A stretch of DNA of 64,000 bases from contig WIXG01000163.1 in NCBI GenBank assembly GCA_009869945.1, positions 62,001 through 126,000 of the forward strand. Reading direction: 5' to 3'. Below, piece after piece: positions 36,501-48,300 of this stretch. The stretch is from Mesaphorura yosii (Eukaryota; Arthropoda; Collembola; Poduromorpha; Tullbergiidae). A program made the position numbers and the translations under genes. Under the pieces are notes generated by a model, which ran no database searches, was not told the DNA's origin, and saw only the letters and a list, made by a program, of their open reading frames with translations. Every line of letters begins with the position of its first letter. Positions within the stretch are counted from its first letter, which is position 1.

Positions 36501-38576
36501 GGAAGGCAGAAAAGTTTTCTCGAGGAAGTGAAAAGTAACGACCTGCCGATCTCCGTTTCCTTACCCGTCAAGCAAGCGTTGACTGCTGCCTGCCTGCCCG
36601 ATCGGTTCTTGCTACAATAAAACATCGTTAAAAGGTAAGCAGTGCATTACTCGCCATTAACGATGACATTGAGGGGCAACCTTTGCTTTCATCGCCTGGT
36701 CGGTCCCAGGCCGGTACAAGTTTGCAAGAAGTTTTTTGCAGATTCGAGGAAAAGAAGTTCCAGTCCCAGGACGTAATCAGCTTGAAGAACTTTCTCCGAG
36801 ATATGCTCTAGACGCCCTGCAATGAAAATCGAAGGCCGGGACCGCGCACGCTGTCGACGCCACGCACTCACATTGCTTTTTTTTTGCCGGAGAGCCTCTG
36901 TGTCCAGGTCGACTCGAGCTAAAGTCCGAAATTCCAGGAACTCGAAATTCCAAATGTAAATACGTACACAAGATGCTATGCTAAGCTAATTCATTCGTCC
37001 CACTCTCAACTCTACCTGGACGCTGCCTGAATGCCGCTGCTCCTTGAACCTGCTGCTCCTTGTCGATCCACTCGAAATCTCTCTGACACGGAAAAGGGCA
37101 CGACTTGTCTTGTATTGTCTGTCTTTGTTGAGCTCGCATCGCACTCCTGTAAGCACTGATAATTCCACGACACGACGGCAACATGTGCTTTTGCTTATGC
37201 CGATGCCAAAGCATTCCGACTCGTTACGCAGCTCTTTCATGCGTGCACGACACGAGCACGGCACGGCACGGCTCAAAGACTCATCTTTCATTTTCACTCG
37301 TTGAGCCGCCAACCTTATTTGCTCAAGAATAAAAGAATCTTCACGGAGAAGTGATGCAGAATAGCCGAAGACAGAGCAGAGCAAAGCAAAAGCAGGGATT
37401 TGTGATTTTCTGCAGAAAGTAGCCAAAGCTAACATGGCATGCCTGTTGTCAGTGAACTTGAATTCACTCTTGAGGCATCAAAGGTCACCGGCGGATCGCA
37501 GCGCAGTGGCATGGCGGAACTCTCGCCTAAGCTCCTGATAATGAGAAGATTCAAGTGCGGCTCTCCAGCTCTCAATTTCAGTGTCATGGCGACGAGAGCG
37601 TAGACAACACCTCGATAAAAGGCAGGCTGGCAGGCATAAATAGAAGATGGCCGAAGAAAATGACTGCGCAAAGCACAGCACAAAGAAATACCAGTGCCAA
37701 TTAAGAAGCTTAGCAAACACGCCAACACGCATGAAATCTTCGTCTTCATGTCTCTCACGTTTATTTCACATTTTCTTTCATTTCCGTAGTACATTTCATG
37801 TATGTAAATTATTTGAATAAAAATTGTTATTTAGATTTCCTGCCAACTCAACAATCGCAATCGTATCGCGCTCGTGTCCAATCTTCTTACGTCTTACACT
37901 TACGCTTTAGTTACCAACTTCAAAGACTAAACTGTGTTACATGTTTACACGCTACGCTTACGGTGGCGTACGAGCTACGAGTTAACTTACGCACGAGTTG
38001 GTTTGTTGGTTACTTGGCTAGCTTAGCACAAAAGTCTACGAGCTAAATGGCAATCGAGTACGTAGATTAAATTACGCTACAGTAAAATATCTCATCGTAA
38101 TTTCAAATAAAACTTACAAAAACGGAGCAGATCGGATCAAGATTCAGGACAGGGTCGAGTCGAGGGGCTTACACACTACGCAGCGATAGCGGTTTCACGG
38201 TCCTTTGTCATGTCTTTTAGCAGTAAAGCTTTCAAACGCGCGGTGGGCAGATTTACAGATTGTTGGCCGGCCAGACTTTCACCCGGGCGGGCGGCGGGCA
38301 GGCAAGCGGGCAGGCGGGCTGCTGCTGCCGCCGTGTTTGGGGGCTGGCTGACATGACTGGAAGAAGTTCAGGGAGACGGGCATGGCATGGCAGTTTCACG
38401 CGTAGTCTTACAACAGCTAAATTATTGCTTCATTCGTCAGTTATGTACCGTAGAAAATGTAATTTATAACTTTCACTCGACCTCAATCTCGCATATGCAC
38501 GCATTCACACACAAATTTGCGTTCAGCACGCTGCACGCGGCTCGCTATTTCGCTCCTCCACAAACTCCTGTGTTGG
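30600..38576. other. Intergenic region between synaptotagmin and teneurin genes
   Basis: About 8 kb upstream of the minus-strand synaptotagmin and downstream of the minus-strand teneurin. Long overlapping frames at 31666-32356 on the minus strand have no recognised domain and occur in two frames at once, a sign of chance. The part from about 37.8 to 38.1 kb is rich in TTACG/TACG words and could be distal teneurin 3' UTR. Confidence 0.55.
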
Positions 38577-38582
38577 TTTATT
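38577..38582 (-). terminator. Distal poly(A) signal of the teneurin gene
   Basis: AATAAA on the minus strand about 310 bp past the stop codon, an alternative to the nearer signal at 38743. Confidence 0.4.
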
Positions 38583-38742
38583 AAAAATACAGCAATTTAA
38601 ATTAAATCTATGGCTTCATCCTGGCTGTGGCTGTGGTTCTACTCGTTACTCGTTCGCGTTTCGCGTGGCCCGCCGTGCTTGTGGCTCGTCTGTCCGTATC
38701 AAAGTTCAATTTCACATGGAGCATCACAGACAAAAAATAGCA

Positions 38743-38748
38743 TTTATT
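38743..38748 (-). terminator. Proximal poly(A) signal of the teneurin gene
   Basis: AATAAA on the minus strand, about 140 bp past the teneurin stop codon at 38889-38891. Confidence 0.45.
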
Positions 38749-38888
38749 ATCCTGGGCTTATTTACACGGGGAAGGGCGACGACGAGCCCCTGTCAGAGTA
38801 CAAAAGTACGCGGCTTCTCACTTGACTAGGAACGTGCCCAAGGTCAGGCGTCGTTCAGGCGGCCTGCACTCGTCGCTGCAGCATGCGG

Positions 38889-39344
38889 CTACGTCGAGGC
38901 GTCGTAGAGGCGCAGGGACGAGAAGGAGTCTTCACTGTTGTAGTGATTGTGGTGGGGGTGATGGTCGTGCTCGTGTTCATGTTCGTGATTGCTAAGACTG
39001 ACATCGCTACCGCTACCGCCATGACTTTTCCGCCGTTTCCTCCGCGAGTCTTTCAGGAAGGCGACGTTGTTGGGGTCGTCCGCCAGCTGGGGGTACTTGC
39101 GGAGGCTGTACAGGTCACTCGGTCGGTAGCCGTGCACGCTGCCCTTCGACAACAACTGCTCCCGCTCCTCATCAGTCCACTGCCGCCGCCCGTCGAGGCC
39201 CAGTGACAGTGCAAACTTCTCGTCCTCCCAAGCTCGCTCGGCCGCACGCCGGTGCGCGTGCTTCACGAGACGCTGGTACTCCTCGTCAAGCTCCGTGCCG
39301 TAGCGCACGGCGATGCTCGAGTCGCCATTCGAGAGGCGCAGCTC
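38889..39344 (-). CDS. Ten-m: Teneurin exon 20: toxin-like/TCAP region and His-rich tail
   Basis: Encodes the last 151 residues. It contains the helix [15 protein letters not shown], the teneurin C-terminal associated peptide region ([33 protein letters not shown]), a basic RRKRRK and then about 45 extra residues. The extra part includes alternating His/Glu and His/Asp ([17 protein letters not shown]) and ends with TAG at 38889-38891. Vertebrate teneurins stop soon after the FLRQ..GKR end, so the tail is an addition. Confidence 0.93.
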   Translation of the reverse strand, partial: ELRLSNGDSSIAVRYGTELDEEYQRLVKHAHRRAAERAWEDEKFALSLGLDGRRQWTDEEREQLLSKGSVHGYRPSDLYSLRKYPQLADDPNNVAFLKDSRRKRRKSHGGSGSDVSLSNHEHEHEHDHHPHHNHYNSEDSFSSLRLYDAST

Positions 39345-42300
39345 CTGGAAAAGAGAAGTGAACGCGTGTAAATTATCATCTCCACTCTCGGCTCCTCGCG
39401 AAATTTTTCCGTTTATTTCCGCGAGATAATAACGGGAATTCGAAGAAATTTTCTCTAAATTGGAGCAATTCAGGGTAAACGTGAAAGGCAATCGTGTCCT
39501 TTGTGTATTATTATTAATACACAACCGGAATACGCCAGCCTCGTCTGAACAATAAACAATGCTCGTCGTAGTCGTCTTCATTTGTCTCTCTTTGGCCGAT
39601 GGTCTCTCAAATGTCCAATTATTGTTATGAAGCATGGGACGGACTTCAAAAACAGACCGACCGTCTTTTCTTTGCTTCTTTCCGAGAATCTTGCGTGTGC
39701 ACGTGGACACGTCCACCGCAACTTCTAATTAATGAACACCGTCGTCTTGTGCCTTGTGCCTGCAGCATGCAGCATACCGTATAGTCAGCACGAGCGAAAT
39801 GCGAAATCAGGGGTACAGGGAAAGAGGAAAGAAACGGGCCTCGTCGATCAACTGCTACGTATTTCTCATATTTCGACTTTCTCTCCAGCCAGGTTCATTT
39901 TCAACGAGATTCATCACACACACCAGCCGACTTCCGAGTTAATTAAGTGGATCGAATATCGAACCAAATCGAAAAAAGAACCCATAGACGTTATTATCTG
40001 CAAGGCCACGGGCAGAAACTGGAGTCTGATCAGAGTACTTCACGTTAATGGAAACTTGAGCCCGTTAAAAGAAACCCGTTGAAAAAAGAAATCGGCTTTT
40101 GCGAGTGGGATGCGTACACGTGTAACGAGATTCGAAAGAAAATTTAATATTTAATGCAATATCAAATATTCGCGCGTCCTACACACAAAATGCAGCTCGT
40201 GTTCGTGCGTTGCATTCTATTCTATTCGGAAGGTGTGCGTAGGTGACAATCAACTTTCTCTTTGTGCCGTCACTGCATGCACTCATTCAAAAATATTTAA
40301 AATGTAATTCAGTCCCGAACTCAATCCGCCAGGCGGGCGGCTAACGCAATATCGCAATGCACTGCTTAGTAATCAAGGCAACAAAAAGTAAGGTCCAACA
40401 GGATTTGAATCAGAACGCGATTACGTGATTGCCGTCAACAAGAACTCAACAGGCTCAGGTTGAGAAAAAGCACATTTCATTGCTTTTTCTTATTGCTAAA
40501 CGGAGCAGCGAGCGAGCGATGACGAGATTTGGAATTATTCCGTTCATTTTATTTAGTTTGGTCCATGACCCATTTCCAGCGACTCACTTGCGGCAGCGAC
40601 AGCGGCTGCTATTTTTGGAAGGCGACACAAGTCATAAAATTTACACGTTAATGTGTGTCGATGTCACAGTAAATCCCCGTTCAAGTACACACAAAATTGC
40701 TGCTACTGCTGCAACACACTGCTGGAAGCTGAAAATGTCAGAGCCACACACACGCACACACGAGCCGCTACGCGAAAAGCGGAAGTTAGTTGAGAAAAAT
40801 TCGAGAAGTCATAAAAATTGCACGAGGAATGGGAATACGAGAGGAAACTTTATTCATTTGAAACTACGACGAGTTTATGGAGACGACTCGTCGAGGACAC
40901 AGCCTACAGTCAGAAATTAATTTAAATTCAAATAAAAATACTCAATACGCGCGCGTAAAGCACACTGCAGCAGCAGCAGCCGTAATCGAACCAACAACTT
41001 TCAAGGCGCTCGCTCATGAAAGATGCCAAGAAAGATGACATAAATGAGACGTGGATGAGGTGGGCTTTCGGCTTACCTTGACCCCGTTCTCCACTTCGTG
41101 AATGGAAATGTTGTACAGCCCGCCGAGTCGTTTCAGCTCCTCGAGGTCGTCACGCAGCTTGAGCGGGTTGTCTTTTATGAAGAAGAAGGTGTTTGAGTGC
41201 GTCGACTTGAGATCGATAAACTGGGATCCATTGAGGAGCGACGTGAGCACGCCTTGCACGACGGAGTTGTCCACCGTGCTGATGAGCGTCCTCCCGTTGC
41301 TCATGCGCGAGACGAGGAGTCCGGACCCGAAGAGCGTCGTCGGGCGATATGCAAACTTGCTGTTGGCCAGCAGCAGCGACTTGCGCCGGTTGTTGAGGTT
41401 CGTGAACATCAGGCGCTCGGGGTTCAACTTCGACTCGCGGTAGAAGCCGAAGGTCGCAAACTCTGCGCCGATCGTGTCGGCGATGCAGTCGAGCCCCGAA
41501 ATGGTGTTGAACTCAGGGCTCAGGAGCGGCGAGTGGATTGTGGGCTCCAGACTGCTCGGCTGCAGGTACTTCAGTCCGAAAATGTGCGGGACGCTGTAGC
41601 CAAACAGCTTCGCCCACTCGGCGAGGGTCGTCATCTTCGTCGAAAGGCGCGCGGCGCTCGAGACGGGGCTGATGGGGTCGTTCTGGTGGAAGCGATATGT
41701 GAAGATGTCAGTCGGCACGTTGAGCGTACTCGGCAGCGTCGCCCACGACGGCGTCATCCACTGCCCGATGCTGCTGTCGTACGGGCGTCCGTTGATGATG
41801 AGCAGCCCGCTGTGCCGCTCCAGAATGCCGCCAAAGAAGTCGATGGGCAGGTTGAAGTGCGTGCTCGTGTCTCGCACAATCTTTCCAAAGGGGCTTCGGT
41901 GGACTTCCTTCACGTTGACTCCGTGAATGTTGAAGAGGGCGATGGGCGATCCATTCTGGTCCGTCGCCACGTAGTACCGTTCGCCGCCGCCACTCTGGGT
42001 GAGGAGCCCGATGAGATGCTCGTACTCGTCATACAGGCAGAGGATGCTCCGGTTTGCGCCCGGGTAGTGAATGTGGCTGACGAGGTGCTTCGATTCGGCC
42101 TCGAGATTCGTGTACAGGAACTGCGTCACATTTCCCTGGGCGTCACGGATCGAAACCAGCCGCGCGAGGTGGTCATAGAAGAACCACACTTTGTAGCCGT
42201 CTTTCTTGATAGCGTGAATGAGAAGTCCGTTGTCGTCGTACTGGAACTTTTCGTTGCCGCGCTGAATGAGGAACCCCCGCGAGTCGTAAGTGTAGCGGAG

Positions 42301-45300
42301 GAGCTCGCCGACCTGCACCACGCGGTCGCCCGTGTCGTAAATCAGCGACGACTTTTCCTCCTGCTCCATCACCTGCACTATGTTGCCGTTCTCATCGTAG
42401 TTGTACTTCCAGCTGCCCGAGCCAGTCACACTCATCACGTGTCCGTCCGCGTCGTACAGCACAGAGTCCGTGTATACACTCCGCCCGATGATCAGCTTCC
42501 GGTGCTGCACGCGCCCGTGGTTGTTGTACTCGACCTGCAGACGGTAAACTTCCTTTCCGTTGAGGTGCACCAGTTTCGAGGCGGAACGCCCAATCTCGTC
42601 TCGCTCCACCGTGTAGAAGTACGATTTGGTAGTGGTGTCCTGGATGATTGTGCGATTGAACATGTTGGCCGTCTTCAGCACTGCCAAGTCGTGCACCGAC
42701 TCCAGAACGCCAGTGTTTTGGTTCTTCTTCGTGGTCAGCGTTTGGATGGGTTTTCCATTGACTTCCACTTCGGTCGTCGTAATTCGCCCGTTCCCATCAA
42801 ACTGGTATTTTATGTGTATGTTGTCGAGCCCCGTCCGCGCCCCAAACTTGTGGCGCTGCTCCTTCATGAGCCCGCCATGGTACTTGTACTCGATCTTAAC
42901 CTCAAAGTTGGCCTGAATGACGTCCACGACCTTCAGGAGCCCTGAGGCCTCCTGGTAAGCGAACGAGGCCGAGTGTTGTCCGCCCAGCGCCACTTCGACC
43001 CGGCCGTGCCTGTTGTAGATGTAGTTGATGCGGCCCGAGTTGGACGGGTAAATGATGGAGAGGATGTGACCCGCGTCGTTGTACTGGATCTTGTACATGT
43101 CACGGCTGCTCGGGGACTTGTACTGGTACTCGTACACGCCCAGCGAGGTGCTCACCCCAAACGTGTGGATATGGCCACGTGGAGTCGTCAGCGACTGGAA
43201 GGAGCCCGAATCGTCGTATTCGAGCAGATAATCGCTCTTGCCACCTGTCGTCATCTTGGACGGCTGCAAATTGGAGAAATGAATCATCATTACAAATACA
43301 TACGGCGGAAGGCCACTACCACTACACAAGCAATTCGCAGTCCGTGGATTGGCTCAAGGGCAAAGGGCAAGGAGGAAGATGGACCTCATCATGAAAATGG
43401 AGCTCGTCTCGTCTCGTCAGGTAATTATCATCAGGAGACGAAGTGATCCCCTCCTAAGCTTCTCTCAGTCCGTGCGTGCGGTCCAACCAAAATCCCTTCT
43501 TGGGAATTCGGGTTGCAACAGATGCAGCAGCAGCAGTCAGTGTACTTTCGCGTTAATCTCTCGCGAAAGCCGAAAGTTGGCTGCTGCGCAGCCGCTCTAA
43601 GTTCAGGACATGAAATAAGAGCAGGAGTTCCACGAACTCATCTCACTAACCCAATTCTACGGCGAATTGCACTATCGACTCGGGCACTTTATGCGTAGGA
43701 TCAAAACGAGAGCAGGTAATCCACTCCATCGAGACCATCTGCTGTCTGAGTTCTCAAGGAAATCTCCTGAGTCCTGAGCATCTTTGCTTTTGCTCCGTAT
43801 GGAAATGAAAGGTTATGAAATATTAATTTCAATAATGATCCACTCAAGCCGGCTCCAAAGCAAGCCAATTGCCATGCCAAGTCACCATGTGCTTCACTTT
43901 GTGACGGAGGTAATTTCGCAATGTCGTAATCTTTCTCTGTTCAAAGTTCAAGATTCGATTGGAAAGCGAGCGGGCCGGGCCGACTTTCTCTTTCATCTTC
44001 ATCTTGGATGCAATAAATTGCGGTACTAGAATGATGAGATTACGCTGAGCAGATGATTTGCCTTTGCCGTGTGGGCAGACGGCAGAATAAACGAAGATCA
44101 GATAAAAAGTGAAGGCAAGGCCAAATATGCACAAGATGATTAGAGTCCAAGCCGAAAGAGGATGAACGAAACGATGGAGAAGAAAGCTCAAGAGGAAGAC
44201 GCAGACGGGGAAATTTAAAGAAAATATTGCCTCTGTCCCACTTCAGAAATATTCGTAACCCGGTAAGTTAAATATTTTCCCAGGTGAAATGATGGTACGA
44301 TTACGGTACATCAGCTGTCAGCTCGAACCTCAGCCTCAGCCAGAGCCTTCTGCCTAATTACGACCTCGTTGGAGGTAATTTTGTGCTAGAAATGAAGAGC
44401 GAACGCAGCAGCAGCTTCGCTGGGTGCAGGAATAGTAGGAGCAAGACAATTTGCGAGGCTGGTTATTGATTTTCTCTCAGCTTGCAGCCCGTGAGCCAGT
44501 CAGGCTCTTAACTTAACGGAGCCCTTCTACCTGCTCGATTCTCTCAGGCAGTCGTGCGCTGCGTTGATGGACCATGAAAATATTTAGCAAATAATACTCA
44601 GCAGGAGCAGTCGTACAGGGCTGCAGGGAAACTAATAGGCTTGTCCTAAGCCGAATAAAGAGATAAAAAGTGAAAACGAACACGCCGTGCTGTACGATAC
44701 AAATCACCTGTACAGCGATCGGAGTATCAGAGAGCCTGCGATTTTCCTGAAAGGACGAGAAAGCAATCCCAAGCCTCACTCGCACTCTTTCCTTCCTACC
44801 ATTGCCTTTGCCATTGTCTTTGCCGTAGTCGTTACTTAAATCCCATTTCTTGGAAGTGAAAAATCTTTGAAATCGATGTGAGATGAGTTTTTCTGCTGCT
44901 CCTGAAAATGGCTTTCCACTTCCATCTCTTTATCTCTATTCTTATACCTTTCACGGCCTTCACGACCTGTCATCGCAATAGGCGTACAGACAGACAGCAT
45001 CCGACAGAAAGGAGAGGAGAAGGACCGATGGTAAGTAGATAAGTGAATTTGTTGTCTGCATTGGGCTTCATTGCTCTCAGGTGCGCGTATCGCATGAACG
45101 GATTACTTGCCTCCTTACCCGGCCAAATCGTAAATCGAGTGAAGTGCACGTAAAGAGACGAGAGGGATTTTTGAGAGCGGACTTACGAGCGTCGTGAGCG
45201 AGTCTTTGAATGTGTGTGTGAGTGACGTGCCGTCCGAGTAGCGAATCTTGAGTAGACGTCCAGACCGATCATACTCGTACGTTTCTGTCAAGTCAGCCCA

Positions 45301-48300
45301 TTTCCACTCAATTAGGCGGCCGTAGCGGTCGTAATCCAGCTCGACCGGCGCGAATCCATGACTACGACGAGGAAGTCGGCAAAACGCGGAGCGCGACGAA
45401 GAAGAGAAATAAAAGAAAGACACATTGATTAGACTTTCTACAACACAAAACTGCTGCCGAACCGCCTCGCAACAGCCAATTTGCGTCCGCTCGTGCGTGG
45501 CGCTTTTGTCTGTGACCTGCGAGTAGGGCACAGCGCGGCGGTCATTGCTTCCTGAACTCACCTCGGCGTCCATTTGAGAGGGCGTCCGATGCGGTCGTAG
45601 CTCACGTTCAGAATCTCGTTCCGGTCGTCGATGAAGATGAGCTCGGACTTTGACTCGCGGTCGTACTCGACCATCAGAATGTTCTCGCCGTTGACACGCA
45701 GCTTCTTGTCAATCTGCACGACCTGCTTGTGCTTGCCTTTCCCTTCCTTCCGGGCAATGTATCGCCACTCGATCCGGTTCATCAACTCGTTGGCGATCTC
45801 CACCTTCTGTTTGCCCGTGATCGGGAAACTGTCCGAGAGGACCGGGTTCAGCTCCCCGAGTACGTTGTACGGCACCGACTCGGTCGTAGCGACTTGCGAC
45901 CAGGGATACAGACGAATCACGCTTCCGTCCGGCTGAATTGAGGTGACGTGCTCCAGTTTACCTGCAAATGTATAAAATTAGCCCTTTACTCCTGTGCTCA
46001 AATCTGAGTCGTCAGTGTTTTAGGATACTCACCGCTCCGTTTGAATAGCGTAGATCCTTTAATCAGCAGAGTCACCGGGTGGTCCTGGTCCTTGGTCATC
46101 TTCACCGTCGCTCCTTTGCTGTTCAGGTCAAAGTTGAGGCTGATGATTTGTCCGGTGGGGCTGATGGCCATGATGAGTCTCCCGAATTCGTCGTACGAGT
46201 AGATCGAGCTCCGGGCGCTCGAATCCTGCCTGCTCTTGAGGAGCCCAAGGGAGCCATGGTAGTTGAACGTGACGTTGTAGCCCTCTGGCGTCGACCACTC
46301 CTGCAGCATTCCCTTTCGCGAAATCCTCACGTTGAACTTTTGCCCGTACGAATTCTCGATGCTCTTCACCTGAAGCGAAATGTCACGCAGAATCTGGATT
46401 TTGTTTCCGATCGAGTCGGTGACGCTGATGAGTTTCCCGTTCGACATGTTGACGTTGTACAGGAACGTGTAGATCGTTTCTCCTGTGATAATGTTTTTCG
46501 TCGCAATGTGCTGGCCGAATCGATTGAAAATGTAAATCTCCTGCGTCTCGGGGAAGTAGACTTCGTACTGCTTCGACTCGGACGGCTGTGTCGACGACGG
46601 AATGAGCGCTTGCACGGAGCGAATGCGGTAGTTGCCCTGGTCAGCAATGTGCAGGATTCCGTTGGGCGCCATTACGATGGAGGAAATTGTGTTGAATTTC
46701 GTCGTCGCAGCCAGGTAGTGGTCTTCGTCGAAACACGGGCAGTCTCGGTCGAGGCAGTTGCATTTCGACTCGGCGCCCGCGAAATGCCCGATGCGTCCGT
46801 CCGTCGTGATGAGGCGCACCCGCGAAATTCGCTGCGAGTCGGACTCGGCGACGTAAAGGTCGCCGTTCGGGGCGAAGGTCATCGACTGTGGGGAGATAAG
46901 CGTCGTGTGCGTGGCGAGGTCGTTTTCGAAGCCACCGAGGGGAGTCAGGCACTGAAGGGGCCGGCCAGCAATTATTCGAATCCGGTTGTCGTCAGTCAGT
47001 TTGAGGATCATGTGGTCGTCGATGATGTAGAGGGAGTTGTCGAGCGGATTGATTGCCAGGTCGGTCGGCCAGCGCAGATGGACCTCCTCCACCTTCAGCG
47101 TCCCTTCGCACGGCATCGGCTTCCAGTGCGCCTTCTGCTGGTGGTTTCCAATCACCGTCGTGATTATGCCGTCACGATCTACCTTCCGTATGTTTGTTCC
47201 GTCCGCAAAGTACAGAATGTTGTCGGCCGAGATGGCGACCCCCTTCGGGTACGTGAGCTTTGCATCACGAGCCAGCGCCTCATCCCCGCAGTGAGCCTCG
47301 TCTCCAGGCAGGCATCGCTCGCCGGAGCCGACCACAACTTCCCAGTTGTACTCGGGGTTCTGCGTCTCCTCGGCGTTCTTCACGCGAATTATTTGGTGGG
47401 ATTCGGGGTCGGCGATGTACAACGTGTTGTCCACAGGGCTCAGAGCGATGTGGTAGCGGTAGGCGACTCTCGTGGCACTAAAGTTGAAGCAAGCAATCAA
47501 ACAATCGGTAACGGCAATAAAAATGCACACTACGTCGTAGTTTAAGCGAAACTTACTTTCGAACGACGACATTTCGCACTGTTCCGTCGACCATCACGCG
47601 ACGAATCAAATTGAAGTCTCCGACGAAGAGCGTGCCATCGGCCGCAGCTGCCAACGCCACGGGTGCAAGCAACTTCTGCTTCACAGCGATTCCGTTGCAG
47701 TCAGCGACGCAGTCGAGCGGTCTCTGGTAGCCATTGCCCATCGTCGTGAGGATCACACGCGGGCGGTATTTCAAGTAAATGTTTGTCCCGTCACCCTTTT
47801 GTATGATGCCCTCGTGGAAGTTGAAGCGGTGGTGGATGTCCAGGTTCCAGCCCCCAATTTCAGAGATGGACATGTCGTGACCCGACAGCGTCGTGCTCTG
47901 CACGTCCCAAATTGTGTTGGCGCAGTTTTCGTACTCGTACCCGACCTTGACGATGGCGGTCGTCACACCGTACACGCGCTGTCTGTAGTAGTTGAGTCTG
48001 TTCCAGGAGTACGTGAACTTGATGTTCGGGTCGCCCTCAAACACCTTCTCGAAGAGCACTCCTTCAATCGTGATGCGGAGGTGGACGCGCTTCAAAGTCG
48101 GTGGAATGTCGTCGGAGGTGAGCTGGAGTTCAATCGTGGACGAGTAGCCCGGCGTTCGGGAACTATGATACATAAGATTGAGTCCGGTGCCTGGAATCTG
48201 AAGGGTTTCTTGAACAACCTGAAACACACAAATAAGGTGGGCTTGAAGGATCCTCGGAATCTCTGACTCACTCAGGCTTGAGTGCCTGCCTGACTGTAGT

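Noticed and set aside
41197..42945. 582-codon plus-strand open frame opposite teneurin exon 19
   Set aside because: It lies entirely opposite a strongly conserved coding exon. Its product is an Arg/Val/His-rich composition typical of the antisense of biased codons, with no domain or splice support.
46079..47545. 488-codon plus-strand open frame opposite teneurin exon 16
   Set aside because: Same reason: antisense shadow of the NHL/YD exon, with no recognisable motif.
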